A DNA stretch of 64,000 bases from Stutzerimonas stutzeri (GCF_024448715.1 NZ_JAMOHZ010000001.1:124001-188000), one strand, 5' to 3'. Counted from the first letter of the stretch, positions 54,038-63,641 are shown. A program made the numbers and translations. The notes: generated by a model from the sequence alone, not told the origin.

Positions 54038-55677
54038 GGCGCATCCTCAGCCCACTGCACATAGCAGACGGCGATGGGCATGTCATGACGCAGCGCGAAG
54101 TCGATCCAGCGCTTCTGGTTGTCTTGCAAGCGATCACCGGGGCCTTTTACCTCGATCATCCGGTAGCGCTGCTCGCCGGGCCAGAATTGAATCAAGTCCG
54201 GCAAACCGCTGCGATGGTTGGGCACGTCCCGCAGGATTCGCTGGAAACAAGCCTGTAGATGCGCGGCGGATAAACAGTCGAGCGCCTGCTCAAGCAATTG
54301 GCCGTCGAACAGCCCCCAGCTGACGAATTGCGACTGAACACCGAATTTTTCCTGAAACCTCCGGCGAATGCAGTCGCGGTATTCGCCCGTTCCCAACTTG
54401 GCCAGGCATGCATCGAACAACCCGGCACGCCGGCTGTAGAAATCCGGGCGGGCGAGATCCGCCGGTGCCGCATGGAATGGATGGAAGAAGGCCCCCGAAA
54501 GCGGCGCGAAAATCGCCTCCCAGCACAGCAGGCCAAGAAGCGAATTGATCAAAGCATTTTCAACGTAGTAAACCGGCGCTTCGCTACGAGACAGATGTTC
54601 CCGCACCGCCTGCTCGACACTCATGCCAACCTGGCGGGGCAAAACCAGATCGATGCGCTCCGCTTCGACCACGGCGCTACGGCGTGTAGCGGGCGCGCCG
54701 AGGACACGCCGCAGGCGTGGGAGGATGCGCTGTAGCTGCTGAGCTTCATGTTCGCTTTCAGGCGCGGTTTGCGCCTCACTCGCCAGATGCAAAGCGGCCT
54801 CAGGCTGGCCGCACCGTTCGAGCACTCTGATGGCACGTTCTCGCGCGCCGGGATAGCGATTGACCGCGTGCAGGCGTAACGCCTGCGGCAGATTACCGAT
54901 ACGCTCGTATTGACGACCAATGTTCAGCAGTAGCTTGCCGCGTCGGTTCTCCAACCATTCGTTGGCGTAGGGCGCGCACGGTATATCGGCTAGCACCTCG
55001 TCCAGCATTTCACCCGCCTCGAAACGCTCGCGGCAACGATGCATATATAGATAGGCATCCACGTCGTCGCGGCTGTGAAACGCGCGGGAAGCGGGGGAGA
55101 AGCTCACTTGCTCGTAACGAAAGATGCCCAGATCGGCGAGCACGAATTCGGTCCAGTCCTGATGGATATTGCCGAAGAACATCAGCCGCAGCCGATCGCA
55201 AAAGTCGCTGATGTTCAGGCTGAAGGCCGCTTCGCCGAGCGCTTCGCACCAAGTGGCGAAAGGTTTGGGCTGTGCATGCTCGGTCATCAAGGCCTGTAGC
55301 AGGTCGCTTTTGCGCTGGCTACTGGAGGCCATAGGTCCGAGCACTTTGATCAGCTCGTCCTTCTTAAGCAGACCGAACAGCTGGGCCAAATCCAGCGTCG
55401 GGTTGGCGTCGATCCAACCTTGCTCGACGAGCGCCGCCGCGGCAGCTAGCGGGCAGCCGATCTCGGCATAACGCAACTTACTGGCCCGAAACAAAGATCC
55501 CTTGCGCATCACCATACGAACCAGCAACGCTTGGGATGTCTGCGGCACATCCTTAAAGCTCTGCAAAAATGATCGCTCACGGTCATCCAGCAGATCGCCA
55601 TGGCGTTCACCAACCCAGGCGAGCACCTGCCGAAAGTTTTCAAGGTAATAGAGGGGATTTTCCAAAGCCTGGCGCAT
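54034..55677 (-). CDS. FAN1-type structure-specific nuclease (VRR-NUC domain)
   Basis: A 547-residue bacterial FAN1. The N-terminus ENPLYYLENFRQVLAWVGERHGDLLD and the SAP-like region (FGLLKKDELIKVLGPMASSSQRKSDLLQAL) bind DNA; a helical-repeat region follows; the C-terminal VRR-NUC core has GLPDLIQFWPGEQRYRMIEVKGPGDRLQDNQKRWIDF with the PD-ExK residues. FAN1 unhooks interstrand crosslinks by 5' flap cleavage. A LexA box lies 45 bp upstream. The start ATG 55677 has no obvious ribosome site. Confidence 0.9.
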   Translation of the reverse strand: MRQALENPLYYLENFRQVLAWVGERHGDLLDDRERSFLQSFKDVPQTSQALLVRMVMRKGSLFRASKLRYAEIGCPLAAAAALVEQGWIDANPTLDLAQLFGLLKKDELIKVLGPMASSSQRKSDLLQALMTEHAQPKPFATWCEALGEAAFSLNISDFCDRLRLMFFGNIHQDWTEFVLADLGIFRYEQVSFSPASRAFHSRDDVDAYLYMHRCRERFEAGEMLDEVLADIPCAPYANEWLENRRGKLLLNIGRQYERIGNLPQALRLHAVNRYPGARERAIRVLERCGQPEAALHLASEAQTAPESEHEAQQLQRILPRLRRVLGAPATRRSAVVEAERIDLVLPRQVGMSVEQAVREHLSRSEAPVYYVENALINSLLGLLCWEAIFAPLSGAFFHPFHAAPADLARPDFYSRRAGLFDACLAKLGTGEYRDCIRRRFQEKFGVQSQFVSWGLFDGQLLEQALDCLSAAHLQACFQRILRDVPNHRSGLPDLIQFWPGEQRYRMIEVKGPGDRLQDNQKRWIDFALRHDMPIAVCYVQWAEDAP

Positions 55678-55721
55678 CGAACGTCCGGTTCGGTAGTACG
55701 CGAGCGTAGTCGCCCGTAAGA

Positions 55722-55737
55722 CTGTTTATTTATACAG
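55722..55737 (-). promoter_or_regulatory. LexA (SOS) box upstream of the FAN1-helicase operon
   Basis: CTGTTTATTTATACAG matches the LexA pattern CTGT-N8-ACAG exactly, with an AT-only centre and flanks GA/TT close to the E. coli consensus. It lies 45-60 bp before the FAN1 start, where LexA would cover the promoter. Confidence 0.85.
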
Positions 55738-56070
55738 TTGCAGGCTGATTTGGCAATGATGGGACGATCAATGGCATAACGCGCCGCATTAGCTACGAAC
55801 GACAGCAGCTCAACGAACCGACACTTATTTTGCTCGCCTACTTGGCAAGTAATCCCGCTCAGATCAGGCTATGCACACCGCGGAAGTCAATGACCATCGG
55901 TCAGAATCAGCCGACGGAGAAGGCCTGGATTCGCTGCGACAGCATGCGAACCCATCGTCGTTTCGGTGGTCGTAGCCTCTAGTCAGCCGCTGTCGGCGGG
56001 ACATGCAGGGTATGGCTGTTGACCGATCAGGCGCAGTGCATCAACTGGAACATTCTTTTCAAGGACTCAC
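55738..56070. other. Intergenic region upstream of galU
   Basis: No gene or RNA is supported. It must contain the galU promoter, which I cannot place with confidence. Confidence 0.4.
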
Positions 56071-56910
56071 ATGATCAAGAAATGCCTTTTTCCTGCGGCC
56101 GGATATGGCACGCGCTTTCTCCCTGCAACCAAGGCCATGCCCAAGGAGATGTTGCCGGTAGTAAACAAACCCCTGATTCAGTACGGGGTTGAAGAGGCAC
56201 TGGCCGCCGGGCTGAGCCAGATCTCGATCGTTACCGGTCGCGGCAAGCGTTCCCTCGAAGATCACTTCGATATCAGCTACGAACTCGAGCACCAAATCCG
56301 CAATACCGATAAGGAAAAATATCTGGTCGGTATCCGCAAGCTGATCGACGAGTGCAGTTTCTCTTATACCCGCCAGGTGGAAATGAAGGGCTTGGGCCAC
56401 GCGATTCTCAGCGGGCGCCCGCTCATTGGCGACGAACCCTTCGCTGTAGTCCTGGCCGATGACCTTTGCATAAACCTCGACGGTGACCCGGTGTTGGCGC
56501 AGATGGTCAAGCTGTACAACCAGTTCCGCTGCTCGATCGTAGCGATTCAGGAAGTGCCGCCGGAAGAAACCAGCAAATACGGTGTGATCGCTGGCGAAAT
56601 GATCCGTGACGACATCTTCCGGGTCAGCCACATGGTGGAAAAACCCAAGCCGGAAGATGCACCTTCTAACCTGGCGATCATTGGCCGCTACATCCTCACT
56701 CCGGATATCTTCGACCTTATCGAGCAGACCGAACCGGGCAAGGGTGGTGAGATCCAGATTACCGACGCCTTGATGCGTCAGGCGCAGGATGGCTGCGTGC
56801 TGGCTTACAAGTTCAAGGGGCAACGTTTCGATTGCGGTAGTGCCGAGGGCTATATCGCGGCGACCAATTTCTGCTATGAGAACTTCTATCTGACCGGCAA
56901 GGCATTCTGA
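56071..56910 (+). CDS. galU: UTP-glucose-1-phosphate uridylyltransferase
   Basis: A 279-residue nucleotidyltransferase. The N-terminal AAGYGTRFLPATKAMPKEMLPVVNKPLIQYGVEEA, the DD pair in AVVLADDLCIN, EKPKPEDAPSNLAIIGRYIL and GGEIQITDALM are all GalU hallmarks. It makes UDP-glucose for lipopolysaccharide, trehalose and exopolysaccharide. It is monocistronic with its own terminator. Confidence 0.97.
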   Translation: MIKKCLFPAAGYGTRFLPATKAMPKEMLPVVNKPLIQYGVEEALAAGLSQISIVTGRGKRSLEDHFDISYELEHQIRNTDKEKYLVGIRKLIDECSFSYTRQVEMKGLGHAILSGRPLIGDEPFAVVLADDLCINLDGDPVLAQMVKLYNQFRCSIVAIQEVPPEETSKYGVIAGEMIRDDIFRVSHMVEKPKPEDAPSNLAIIGRYILTPDIFDLIEQTEPGKGGEIQITDALMRQAQDGCVLAYKFKGQRFDCGSAEGYIAATNFCYENFYLTGKAF

Positions 56911-56928
56911 TTCACGCCGCGTCGATCA

Positions 56929-56952
56929 CAAAGCCACCTCAGGGTGGCTTTG
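56929..56952. terminator. Bidirectional terminator between galU and the VOC gene
   Basis: Stem CAAAGCCACC-tca-GGGTGGCTTTG lies between the convergent stops of galU (56910) and the minus-strand gene ending at 56958. Confidence 0.85.
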
Positions 56953-56957
56953 TTCGT

Positions 56958-57380
56958 TTAGGGAGCCGGCATTTCTTCGGCGCCCGGTCCCAGCGGCTGG
57001 CCATAGCTGAACTCGACGTAATTGCCTGCCGGATCCCGTACGCCGCAGTAATAGCCGACCGGGTAGGACTCGTCGCGCGGCTCCCATATCAGGCACCCAG
57101 CCTGGCGAGCACGCACCGCGATCGCATCGACTTCACCACGACTCGCAAGTGCAAAACCAAAATGGCTGTAATCGTCGTCAGCCAGGGCCCGATCCTGACC
57201 GCCCGGCATGATGACGAAGATGAATTCTCGCTCCTTGCCGGGTTCGGCCATCCAGACGATGCGCGAGCCTTTTCCGGCACGCTCGTGAAACACATGCATG
57301 CCGCAAAACTGCTCATAGAACGCGATGCAGGCGTCCAGGTCGGGCACATGCAAGGCGAGATGGGTCAGGGTAGGGCGCAT
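56958..57380 (-). CDS. VOC (glyoxalase/bleomycin resistance) family protein
   Basis: A 140-residue single-domain protein with two beta-alpha-beta-beta-beta modules: [28 protein letters not shown] and [24 protein letters not shown], ending [20 protein letters not shown]. Putative metal ligands are the His in THLALHV, His in YSHFGFA and Glu in YVEFSYG. Possibly a lactoylglutathione lyase-like enzyme. It is divergent from gor, 71 nt apart, so a glutathione-linked role is attractive but unproven. Confidence 0.82.
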   Translation of the reverse strand: MRPTLTHLALHVPDLDACIAFYEQFCGMHVFHERAGKGSRIVWMAEPGKEREFIFVIMPGGQDRALADDDYSHFGFALASRGEVDAIAVRARQAGCLIWEPRDESYPVGYYCGVRDPAGNYVEFSYGQPLGPGAEEMPAP

Positions 57381-57451
57381 GCGGCACTCCTTCGGTGAAC
57401 AGGCGAAAAGCCTGGGTTATGCTGTGTGTTCTACAAGGGAGACAACAGTAC

Positions 57452-58810
57452 ATGGCTTACGACTTCGATCTATTCGTCATCGGCGCGGGTTCCGGTGGCG
57501 TCCGTGCCGCCCGTTTCGCCGCAAGCTATGGCGCCCGCGTGGCGGTAGCCGAAAGCCGTTACCTGGGCGGCACCTGCGTGAATGTCGGCTGCGTGCCGAA
57601 GAAGCTGCTGGTCTACGGCGCCCACTATGCCGAAGACATTGGCCAGGCCCAAGGCTATGGCTGGACCATCGATGGCGCGACGTTCGATTGGAAGACCCTG
57701 ATCGCCAACAAAGACCGTGAAATTCAGCGCCTTAACGGCATTTATAAGAATCTTTTGATCGATAGCGGCGTCACCCTGTTGCAAGCGCATGCGCGCCTGG
57801 TTGATGCCCATACCGTCGAAGTCGAAGGCAAGCATTACACTGCTGAGCACATTCTAATCGCCACCGGTGGATGGCCTTTCGTTCCAGAAATCCCTGGTCG
57901 CGAACACGCCATCACATCCAACGAAGCCTTCTATCTCGATAAGCTGCCGCGCCGCGTGCTGGTGGTCGGTGGCGGCTACATTGCTGTCGAATTCGCCTCG
58001 ATCTTCCACGGCTGCGGCGCCGATACCAAGCTGTTGTATCGCGGCGAGTTGTTCATGCGCGGCTTCGATGGTTCGCTACGTGATCACCTTAAAGACGAGA
58101 TGATCAAGAAGGGCGTCGACTTGCAGTTCAATGCCGATATTGCCCGCATCGACAAGCAGGCAGACGGTACCTTGCTGGCAACGCTGAAAGATGGCCGTAC
58201 GCTGGAGGCCGACTGCATCCTCTACGCCACCGGTCGGCGCCCGATGCTAGACGGCTTGGGGCTCGACAACCTTGATGTCGCACTGGATGAACGCGGGTTC
58301 ATTGCTGTCGATGACCAGTTCCACACCTCGGTACCGTCAATTCTGGCCATTGGTGACGTTATCGGACGCGTGCAGTTGACTCCGGTTGCGCTTGCAGAAG
58401 GTATGGCCGTTGCGCGTCAGCTGTTCAAGCCGGAGGAGTATCGCCCGGTCGATTACAACACTATCGCCACGGCTGTGTTCAGCCTGCCAAACATGGCTAC
58501 GGTTGGGCTGACCGAAGAAGAGGCGCGCAAGCAGGGACACAAGGTGATGCTATTCGAGAGTCGCTTCCGGCCGATGAAGCTGACCATGACCGACAGCCTC
58601 GAGCGCAGCCTGATGAAGCTGGTGGTCGATGCCGAAACCGATAAGGTGCTGGGCTGCCATATGGCAGGGCCGGATGCCGGCGAGATCATGCAAGGCATGG
58701 CCGTAGCGTTGAAGGCCGGCGCCACCAAGCGAATCTTCGACGATACAGTCGGCATTCATCCGACTGCCGCGGAAGAGTTCGTCACCATGCGAACGCCAAC
58801 GGGAATCTGA
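57452..58810 (+). CDS. gor: Glutathione-disulfide reductase
   Basis: A 452-residue flavoprotein disulfide reductase. FAD loop [19 protein letters not shown], redox-active disulfide in [18 protein letters not shown] loop [15 protein letters not shown], second FAD segment [21 protein letters not shown], and C-terminal [11 protein letters not shown] with the catalytic His-Glu. ATG 57452 is preceded by AAGGGAG; the frame extends upstream to 57395 without family similarity. Confidence 0.96.
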   Translation: MAYDFDLFVIGAGSGGVRAARFAASYGARVAVAESRYLGGTCVNVGCVPKKLLVYGAHYAEDIGQAQGYGWTIDGATFDWKTLIANKDREIQRLNGIYKNLLIDSGVTLLQAHARLVDAHTVEVEGKHYTAEHILIATGGWPFVPEIPGREHAITSNEAFYLDKLPRRVLVVGGGYIAVEFASIFHGCGADTKLLYRGELFMRGFDGSLRDHLKDEMIKKGVDLQFNADIARIDKQADGTLLATLKDGRTLEADCILYATGRRPMLDGLGLDNLDVALDERGFIAVDDQFHTSVPSILAIGDVIGRVQLTPVALAEGMAVARQLFKPEEYRPVDYNTIATAVFSLPNMATVGLTEEEARKQGHKVMLFESRFRPMKLTMTDSLERSLMKLVVDAETDKVLGCHMAGPDAGEIMQGMAVALKAGATKRIFDDTVGIHPTAAEEFVTMRTPTGI

Positions 58811-58872
58811 TCCGCATGCGCGGGAGTATTGGTTCGGCTGTCGTCTTATCAGGAAGAAGGTAGCTATGGAGG

Positions 58873-58901
58873 AGGGGGCCGGTTACTCGAACCGGCGCCC
58901 C
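58873..58901. terminator. GC-rich hairpin after gor
   Basis: GGGGGCCGGTT-actcg-AACCGGCGCCCC forms a strong imperfect stem 62 nt after gor, without a T-run. It could be a 3'-end stabilising or weak termination structure. Confidence 0.5.
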
Positions 58902-58981
58902 GAATGTTTTGCGAATCGGTAGCTTTCTGAAGCAGGACGGCAAGCTGATCGAAATCAGCCGAAGTCTAAACTCGCCAATCC

Positions 58982-59479
58982 TCAATGATGCTTGTGGGCG
59001 TGTCCGTTCGATTCCGGCGCCTGCTCCTGAATAGAGACATCGACGGTCACCTCACCGGCGTTCTCAAAAATCAGTGTCACAGGGAAATGCTCCCCAGCCA
59101 CCAGCGGCTCGCTGAGTTCGAAGAGCATCACGTGGCTACCGCCAGGCTTGAACTCCACATGACCGCCGGCCGGAACTTCGACCGAGTCGATCTGCTGCAT
59201 GCGCATGATCTCGCCTTCGTGTACGTGGGTGTGCAGCTCGGCTTTTTTTGCGCGTGATGTCTGTACGCCGACCAAGCGATCCTGCTTGTCGCTGGGGTTG
59301 TTCAGCGTGAAATACACCGCGCCGGTAGGGGCGCTCGGCGGCATGGCGCGAGACCAAACCTGCGTAACAGCTGGCGCCGTCGGGCCAGCCGTCTGGTGGT
59401 GCGCATGGGTGTGGTCGTCTGCAACGGCAATGAGCGTGGCAGTTCCGAGGGCGAGGGCGGTTACCAGGCGAAGCAACAT
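58982..59479 (-). CDS. Periplasmic copper chaperone PCu(A)C
   Basis: A 165-residue precursor with signal peptide (MLLRLVTALALGTATLIAVA), an N-terminal His cluster (DDHTHAHHQ) and a C-terminal one (GHAHKHH), surrounding the PCu(A)C core VWSRAMPPSAPTGAVYFTLNN, ELHTHVHEGEIMRMQQIDSVEVPAGGHVEFKPGGSHVMLF, with the Met and His ligands of the Cu(I) site. It delivers copper to CuA centres of cytochrome oxidase and possibly N2O reductase. ATG 59479 with GGAG upstream is preferred to a TTG at 59491. Confidence 0.92.
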   Translation of the reverse strand: MLLRLVTALALGTATLIAVADDHTHAHHQTAGPTAPAVTQVWSRAMPPSAPTGAVYFTLNNPSDKQDRLVGVQTSRAKKAELHTHVHEGEIMRMQQIDSVEVPAGGHVEFKPGGSHVMLFELSEPLVAGEHFPVTLIFENAGEVTVDVSIQEQAPESNGHAHKHH

Positions 59480-59613
59480 AGAGGTCTCCAAGAAAATACC
59501 AGTGCCAGGACATTACCACGTGAGCTGATTGCATTGGCGCAATGGAACCTGCAAGGCGGCGGCGTTTCTGTTTGAATGCTTGGAAACAATCCGATCGGAG
59601 ATGCATTAGCACA

Positions 59614-59982
59614 ATGGAACGCAGTCGTTGGAGTCACCGGTTGTTATCTGGCGGAAAGGAACCTGACCCGCGGTTCACCTTAGCCAACGAACGAACCTTT
59701 CTCGCCTGGATCCGCACGTCACTCGCATTACTGGCCGGCGGTGTCGCAGTGGAGGCCTTTGCTGGCGACATCTTTGTCCTAGAAGTCCGCAAGGTTCTTT
59801 CGATTTCGCTGTTGCTGCTGGCCATGTTTATTAGCTCTACGGCCTGCGTTCGCTGGCTGACGATCGAACGTGCCATGCGTCACAGCGGCCCGCTGCCGTT
59901 TCCGCTGCTGATCCCGATCCTATCGATCGGCGGCACCCTGGTGACCTTGGTACTAATCAGTTTCGTTGCGCTGCGCGGCTAA
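59614..59982 (+). CDS. DUF202 family membrane protein (YidH-like), first of a pair
   Basis: A 122-residue protein with the DUF202 start DPRFTLANERTFLAWIRTSLALLAGGVAVEAF and three hydrophobic helices. The function of the family is unknown. It is followed after 2 nt by a second DUF202 gene, a pair seen elsewhere in bacteria. ATG 59614; the frame runs back to 59542 without similarity. Confidence 0.85.
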   Translation: MERSRWSHRLLSGGKEPDPRFTLANERTFLAWIRTSLALLAGGVAVEAFAGDIFVLEVRKVLSISLLLLAMFISSTACVRWLTIERAMRHSGPLPFPLLIPILSIGGTLVTLVLISFVALRG

Positions 59983-59984
59983 CC

Positions 59985-60359
59985 ATGCACATTTCCTTTC
60001 GTCGTCGACTGGCCCCCAAGACACCGTCGCCGCCGCTGCATGAAGATCCTGGCTTACAACCAGAACGCACCTCGCTGGCCTGGGGGCGAACGCTGCTCAC
60101 GATGATCACTGTAAGCGCGCTTTTTCTACGTTGGATGCCGTACCACGGCTTTTTCGTAGGTGCGCTCGTGGCGGTTTCATTGATCACCGCGCTGGGCATC
60201 TGGACGACTCAACAGCGGCGTTATGCACGCAGCGCCAGCGGAGTTAAAAGTGGAAGAATCCATGCCGATGCGCTCTCAGTTCTATGGCTGGGCGCCTCGG
60301 TGTCCGTGCTCGGCGCGCTGGGGCTCTACACTGTGATTTTTCTGCCGATCAGTAGCTGA
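59985..60359 (+). CDS. DUF202 family membrane protein, second of a pair
   Basis: A 124-residue membrane protein. The conserved segment here reads DPGLQPERTSLAWGRTLLTMITVSALFLRW, a divergent DUF202 motif (ERTSLAWGR in place of ERTFLAWIR). Three hydrophobic segments follow. It starts 2 nt after its partner's stop, so the two are probably made together as a hetero-oligomer. Function unknown. Confidence 0.83.
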   Translation: MHISFRRRLAPKTPSPPLHEDPGLQPERTSLAWGRTLLTMITVSALFLRWMPYHGFFVGALVAVSLITALGIWTTQQRRYARSASGVKSGRIHADALSVLWLGASVSVLGALGLYTVIFLPISS

Positions 60360-60384
60360 AGCAGCAACCTATAAAGAGGTTTAG

Positions 60385-61431
60385 ATGAGCACCGCCAATC
60401 AGCAATTTGCCAGCGACAACTACTCGGGTATTTGTCCAGAGGCCTGGGAGGCCATGGCCAGTGCGAATCAGGGACACGACCGCGCCTATGGCGACGACCA
60501 GTGGACCGCGCGTGCGGCCGATCACTTCCGCCAGTTGTTCGAAACCGATTGTGAAGTGTTCTTCGCATTCAACGGTACCGCAGCCAACTCCCTGGCGTTG
60601 TCGTCCCTTTGTCAGAGCTATCACAGCGTTATTTGCGGTGACATTGCGCATATCGAGACTGACGAATGCGGCGCGCCGGAGTTCTTTTCCAACGGCTCCA
60701 AGCTTCTGGTTGCACGCACCGAGCAGGGTAAGTTGACCCCGACGGCGATCCACGAGATCGCTCTGAAGCGCAAGGACATCCATTACCCCAAGCCGCGCGT
60801 CGTCAGCATCACCCAGGCCACCGAAATCGGCACCGTCTACCAGCCTGACGAGCTTCGAGCGATCAGCGATACCTGTAAAGAGCTGGGATTGCATCTACAC
60901 ATGGACGGCGCACGTTTCGCCAATGCCTGTGCGTTTCTCGGCCTGTCTCCAGCGGAGCTGAGCTGGAAGGCCGGTGTGGACGTGCTTTGTTTCGGCGGAA
61001 CCAAGAATGGCATGGCCGTGGGCGAAGCGATCCTGTTCTTCAACCGGGAGCTGGCCGAAGACTTCGAATACCGTTGCAAACAAGCCGGCCAGTTGGCATC
61101 CAAGATGCGCTTTCTATCCGCGCCATGGGTCGGGCTGCTGGAAAACAACGCCTGGATGAAATACGCACAGCACGCCAACAATTGCGCACAGCTGCTCGCC
61201 AAATTGATCAGCGACGTTCCGGATGTGGAGCTGATGTTTCCGGTGCAGGCGAACGGCGTCTTCGTGAGCATTCCGCCGTTGGCGCTGGAAGCGCTCAGAA
61301 GTCGGGGTTGGATGTTCTACACATTTATCGGTGTCGGTGGTGCGCGCTTCATGTGCTCATGGGATACCAGTGAAGAGCGTGTTCGCCAATTGGCTGATGA
61401 CATACGCAGCGTCGTGATGCAGAACAAATAG
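60385..61431 (+). CDS. ltaE: Low-specificity L-threonine aldolase
   Basis: A 348-residue fold-type I PLP enzyme. FASDNYSGICPEAWEAMASANQGHDRAYGDD starts the family; the PLP lysine lies in LCFGGTKNGM and the Asp contacting the pyridine nitrogen in LHLHMDGARFANA. It splits threonine or allo-threonine to glycine and acetaldehyde. It lies 25 nt after the DUF202 pair and converges with nosR, only 35 nt between stops. Confidence 0.93.
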   Translation: MSTANQQFASDNYSGICPEAWEAMASANQGHDRAYGDDQWTARAADHFRQLFETDCEVFFAFNGTAANSLALSSLCQSYHSVICGDIAHIETDECGAPEFFSNGSKLLVARTEQGKLTPTAIHEIALKRKDIHYPKPRVVSITQATEIGTVYQPDELRAISDTCKELGLHLHMDGARFANACAFLGLSPAELSWKAGVDVLCFGGTKNGMAVGEAILFFNRELAEDFEYRCKQAGQLASKMRFLSAPWVGLLENNAWMKYAQHANNCAQLLAKLISDVPDVELMFPVQANGVFVSIPPLALEALRSRGWMFYTFIGVGGARFMCSWDTSEERVRQLADDIRSVVMQNK

Positions 61432-61466
61432 GAGCTGAGCAGACGCCGTGCTTGTCGCTGAAAAGG

Positions 61467-63641
61467 TCAGCCTTGTTGGTGCTGAACGTGTATTCCTGTT
61501 CCCCCTACAAGGCCTGCTGAGGACGCTGGAGTGGGCTCCATGGCGTCGGTGGCGATCAGCTCGCTGCCAGGATGCCGCCCGGCCTTCTCCGCCTTTTTTC
61601 GCGCACTGATGGTCGCGACGCACTGGTCATCGTTATTAAGAATGACGATGCACTCCAGGCACTGGATGCACTCGTCATAGTCGATGCCCCCGTCGCGCTT
61701 GATCGCCCCGATCTCGCAATGATTCTTGCAATGCTGGCAGGGCTGGCCACAGGCGTCGATGCGCTTGAGCCATGAAAACAGATGAAATCTGCCGAGCATT
61801 GCTAGCCCGGCGCCCAGCGGGCAGACGTATCGGCAGTAGAACTTATGCACGAACAGGCCGAGCCCGAGCAGGATCACCGCGTAAAGCACGAACGGCCAGG
61901 ACCGCACGAAGAACAGCGTGATGCTGGTCTTGAACGGCTCCACCTCAGCGAGCCGCTCGGCCAGCGTCAGCGAGTAGAAGGCCACCGGCACCAGCCCAAT
62001 GAGGATCAAGTACTTCAGCCATTGCAGGCGCAGATGAAGGCGATCGGACACTTTCCACTGTCGGATGCGTAGACGCTTGGCCACCCAACCGAGCATTTCC
62101 TGTAGCGCGCCGAACGGACAGAGCCAGCCGCAGAACACACCGCGGCCCCAGATGAACAGGCTGACAAAAGTGAAGCTCCAGAGGACGAAGATCACCGGAT
62201 CCATTAGAAACACACGGATATCGAAATCCTTCCCCAGCGCCAGGAACATGGTGAAGATATTTACCACCGACAGCTGACCCTGGGCGTAAAGGCCAACGAA
62301 CGCCAGAGTGAACAAGAGAAAGCCGGCCCGAAATAGGTGAAAGCCACGGCTATGACTGCTGATGCGGTGTTGCCAGATGAATACGCAGGTCAGCACAAGC
62401 AGCGACAGGCCAAGCAGGCCGGTCTGCCACCAGCGCTCCTGCCACATGCGTAGCCAGATGGGCGTCGGCTCGGCCGCGATCTGCGCTTTTTCGATATCGA
62501 AAAGGTCGCGGTCAAGCTGGAAATCCCGCATGAAATGCGTGTTGCTTTCCACAAGAGGGTTGCGCCGCAGGTTCACGTTCAAACGTAACCCGGCAGGCTC
62601 TGCGGGGTTGAAGGCGTTATGCGCCTTGATGCGGAAGACGTTCGCCTCGAAACCATCGAGCGGGATGTCGAGCATCTCCATCACCGCGCCATTGTTGAAA
62701 TTCATGTCGTGCAGTTCGATGGCGTGGTCGTTCTGCATCAGTACCAGGCGACTCGGTGCTGTGGCGGGCACGAAGTCGCCCGGCACATGGTGGTACATGC
62801 CGGAAGAGAGCACCAGCACGGCCTGTTCGTTGGGCTTCAATTCTTCGTTGAGCTTGGCGAAACCGGCCTCGCCGAGCAGGTTGCGGCCGATGCTCGGTGC
62901 ATTCAGGTAAGCGAAATAGAGGTCGCTGAACGGCGCGTCGCTTCCAGCCTTGATCTCCAGATAACGATCGAGTGGCCCAAGGGCCTGTTCTACCTCGTCG
63001 CGACTGATGGTCCAGTGCTGGAGATATCCGCTTTCGAGTAGCTGCGTCCAGTCGAGCGGCTCATAGAGGTCGGTTTTTGCAGTGGCCAAGGAACCACTGG
63101 CGAAGCCTTCGAGCAGCTTGCGCGCGACGCCCAAGGCTGACAGCAGGACGGTTTCGTTGAGAATCACCACTGACACGGTTGCCTTGCTCACTCCGTCGAT
63201 GCGGGTCACCGAATCGCTTGCGCCCGCCGCACTCTGCCCGCCTACCACGATTGGTTTGCCGATCGACGTGTTCCGGTATTGCTCGACGAAATCGAACAGC
63301 GACTGCTCGCCAAGTCCATGCAAGAAGACCGGTTCATGGTGTTCCAACACCGTGACGCCGACGAGCACGCCCTCGGTGTCCATACCGATCAACAGCCGTA
63401 TCGGCTTGCCGGAGAACCCCTGCAAGTTGGAGTAGTCAGTGGACTCGAAGGCGTAGCCAAGCAATTCGTCGAGTTGATAGACGCTGTGCACCGGCGGGTT
63501 GTCCTGCTTCGGCTCGATGCGAGTGGCCTTGGGAAACAGCTGCTGGATCTGCGTATCCAGCGCTTGGGCGAAAAGCGTCGGGCTGGCGAGCACGCATACC
63601 ACCAGTAGCAAGCGCGATAGGAGGCCGGCGCTGCGTTTCAT
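61467..63641 (-). CDS. nosR: NosR, membrane flavo-iron-sulfur protein for N2O reductase
   Basis: A 724-residue protein. Signal/anchor at 1-25; periplasmic FMN-binding domain with S152-K-A-T155 in IDGVSKATVSVV at the flavin attachment position; membrane helices from about residue 410; two CxxxCP motifs, CGWLCPFG and CRYVCPLG; and a cytoplasmic ferredoxin-like end, CGQPCQHCKNHCEIGAI and CIQCLEC. It supplies electrons for, and is needed for expression of, NosZ. The gene is intact, but nosZ, which normally follows, is absent; ltaE lies there instead. Confidence 0.93.
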   Translation of the reverse strand: MKRSAGLLSRLLLVVCVLASPTLFAQALDTQIQQLFPKATRIEPKQDNPPVHSVYQLDELLGYAFESTDYSNLQGFSGKPIRLLIGMDTEGVLVGVTVLEHHEPVFLHGLGEQSLFDFVEQYRNTSIGKPIVVGGQSAAGASDSVTRIDGVSKATVSVVILNETVLLSALGVARKLLEGFASGSLATAKTDLYEPLDWTQLLESGYLQHWTISRDEVEQALGPLDRYLEIKAGSDAPFSDLYFAYLNAPSIGRNLLGEAGFAKLNEELKPNEQAVLVLSSGMYHHVPGDFVPATAPSRLVLMQNDHAIELHDMNFNNGAVMEMLDIPLDGFEANVFRIKAHNAFNPAEPAGLRLNVNLRRNPLVESNTHFMRDFQLDRDLFDIEKAQIAAEPTPIWLRMWQERWWQTGLLGLSLLVLTCVFIWQHRISSHSRGFHLFRAGFLLFTLAFVGLYAQGQLSVVNIFTMFLALGKDFDIRVFLMDPVIFVLWSFTFVSLFIWGRGVFCGWLCPFGALQEMLGWVAKRLRIRQWKVSDRLHLRLQWLKYLILIGLVPVAFYSLTLAERLAEVEPFKTSITLFFVRSWPFVLYAVILLGLGLFVHKFYCRYVCPLGAGLAMLGRFHLFSWLKRIDACGQPCQHCKNHCEIGAIKRDGGIDYDECIQCLECIVILNNDDQCVATISARKKAEKAGRHPGSELIATDAMEPTPASSAGLVGGTGIHVQHQQG

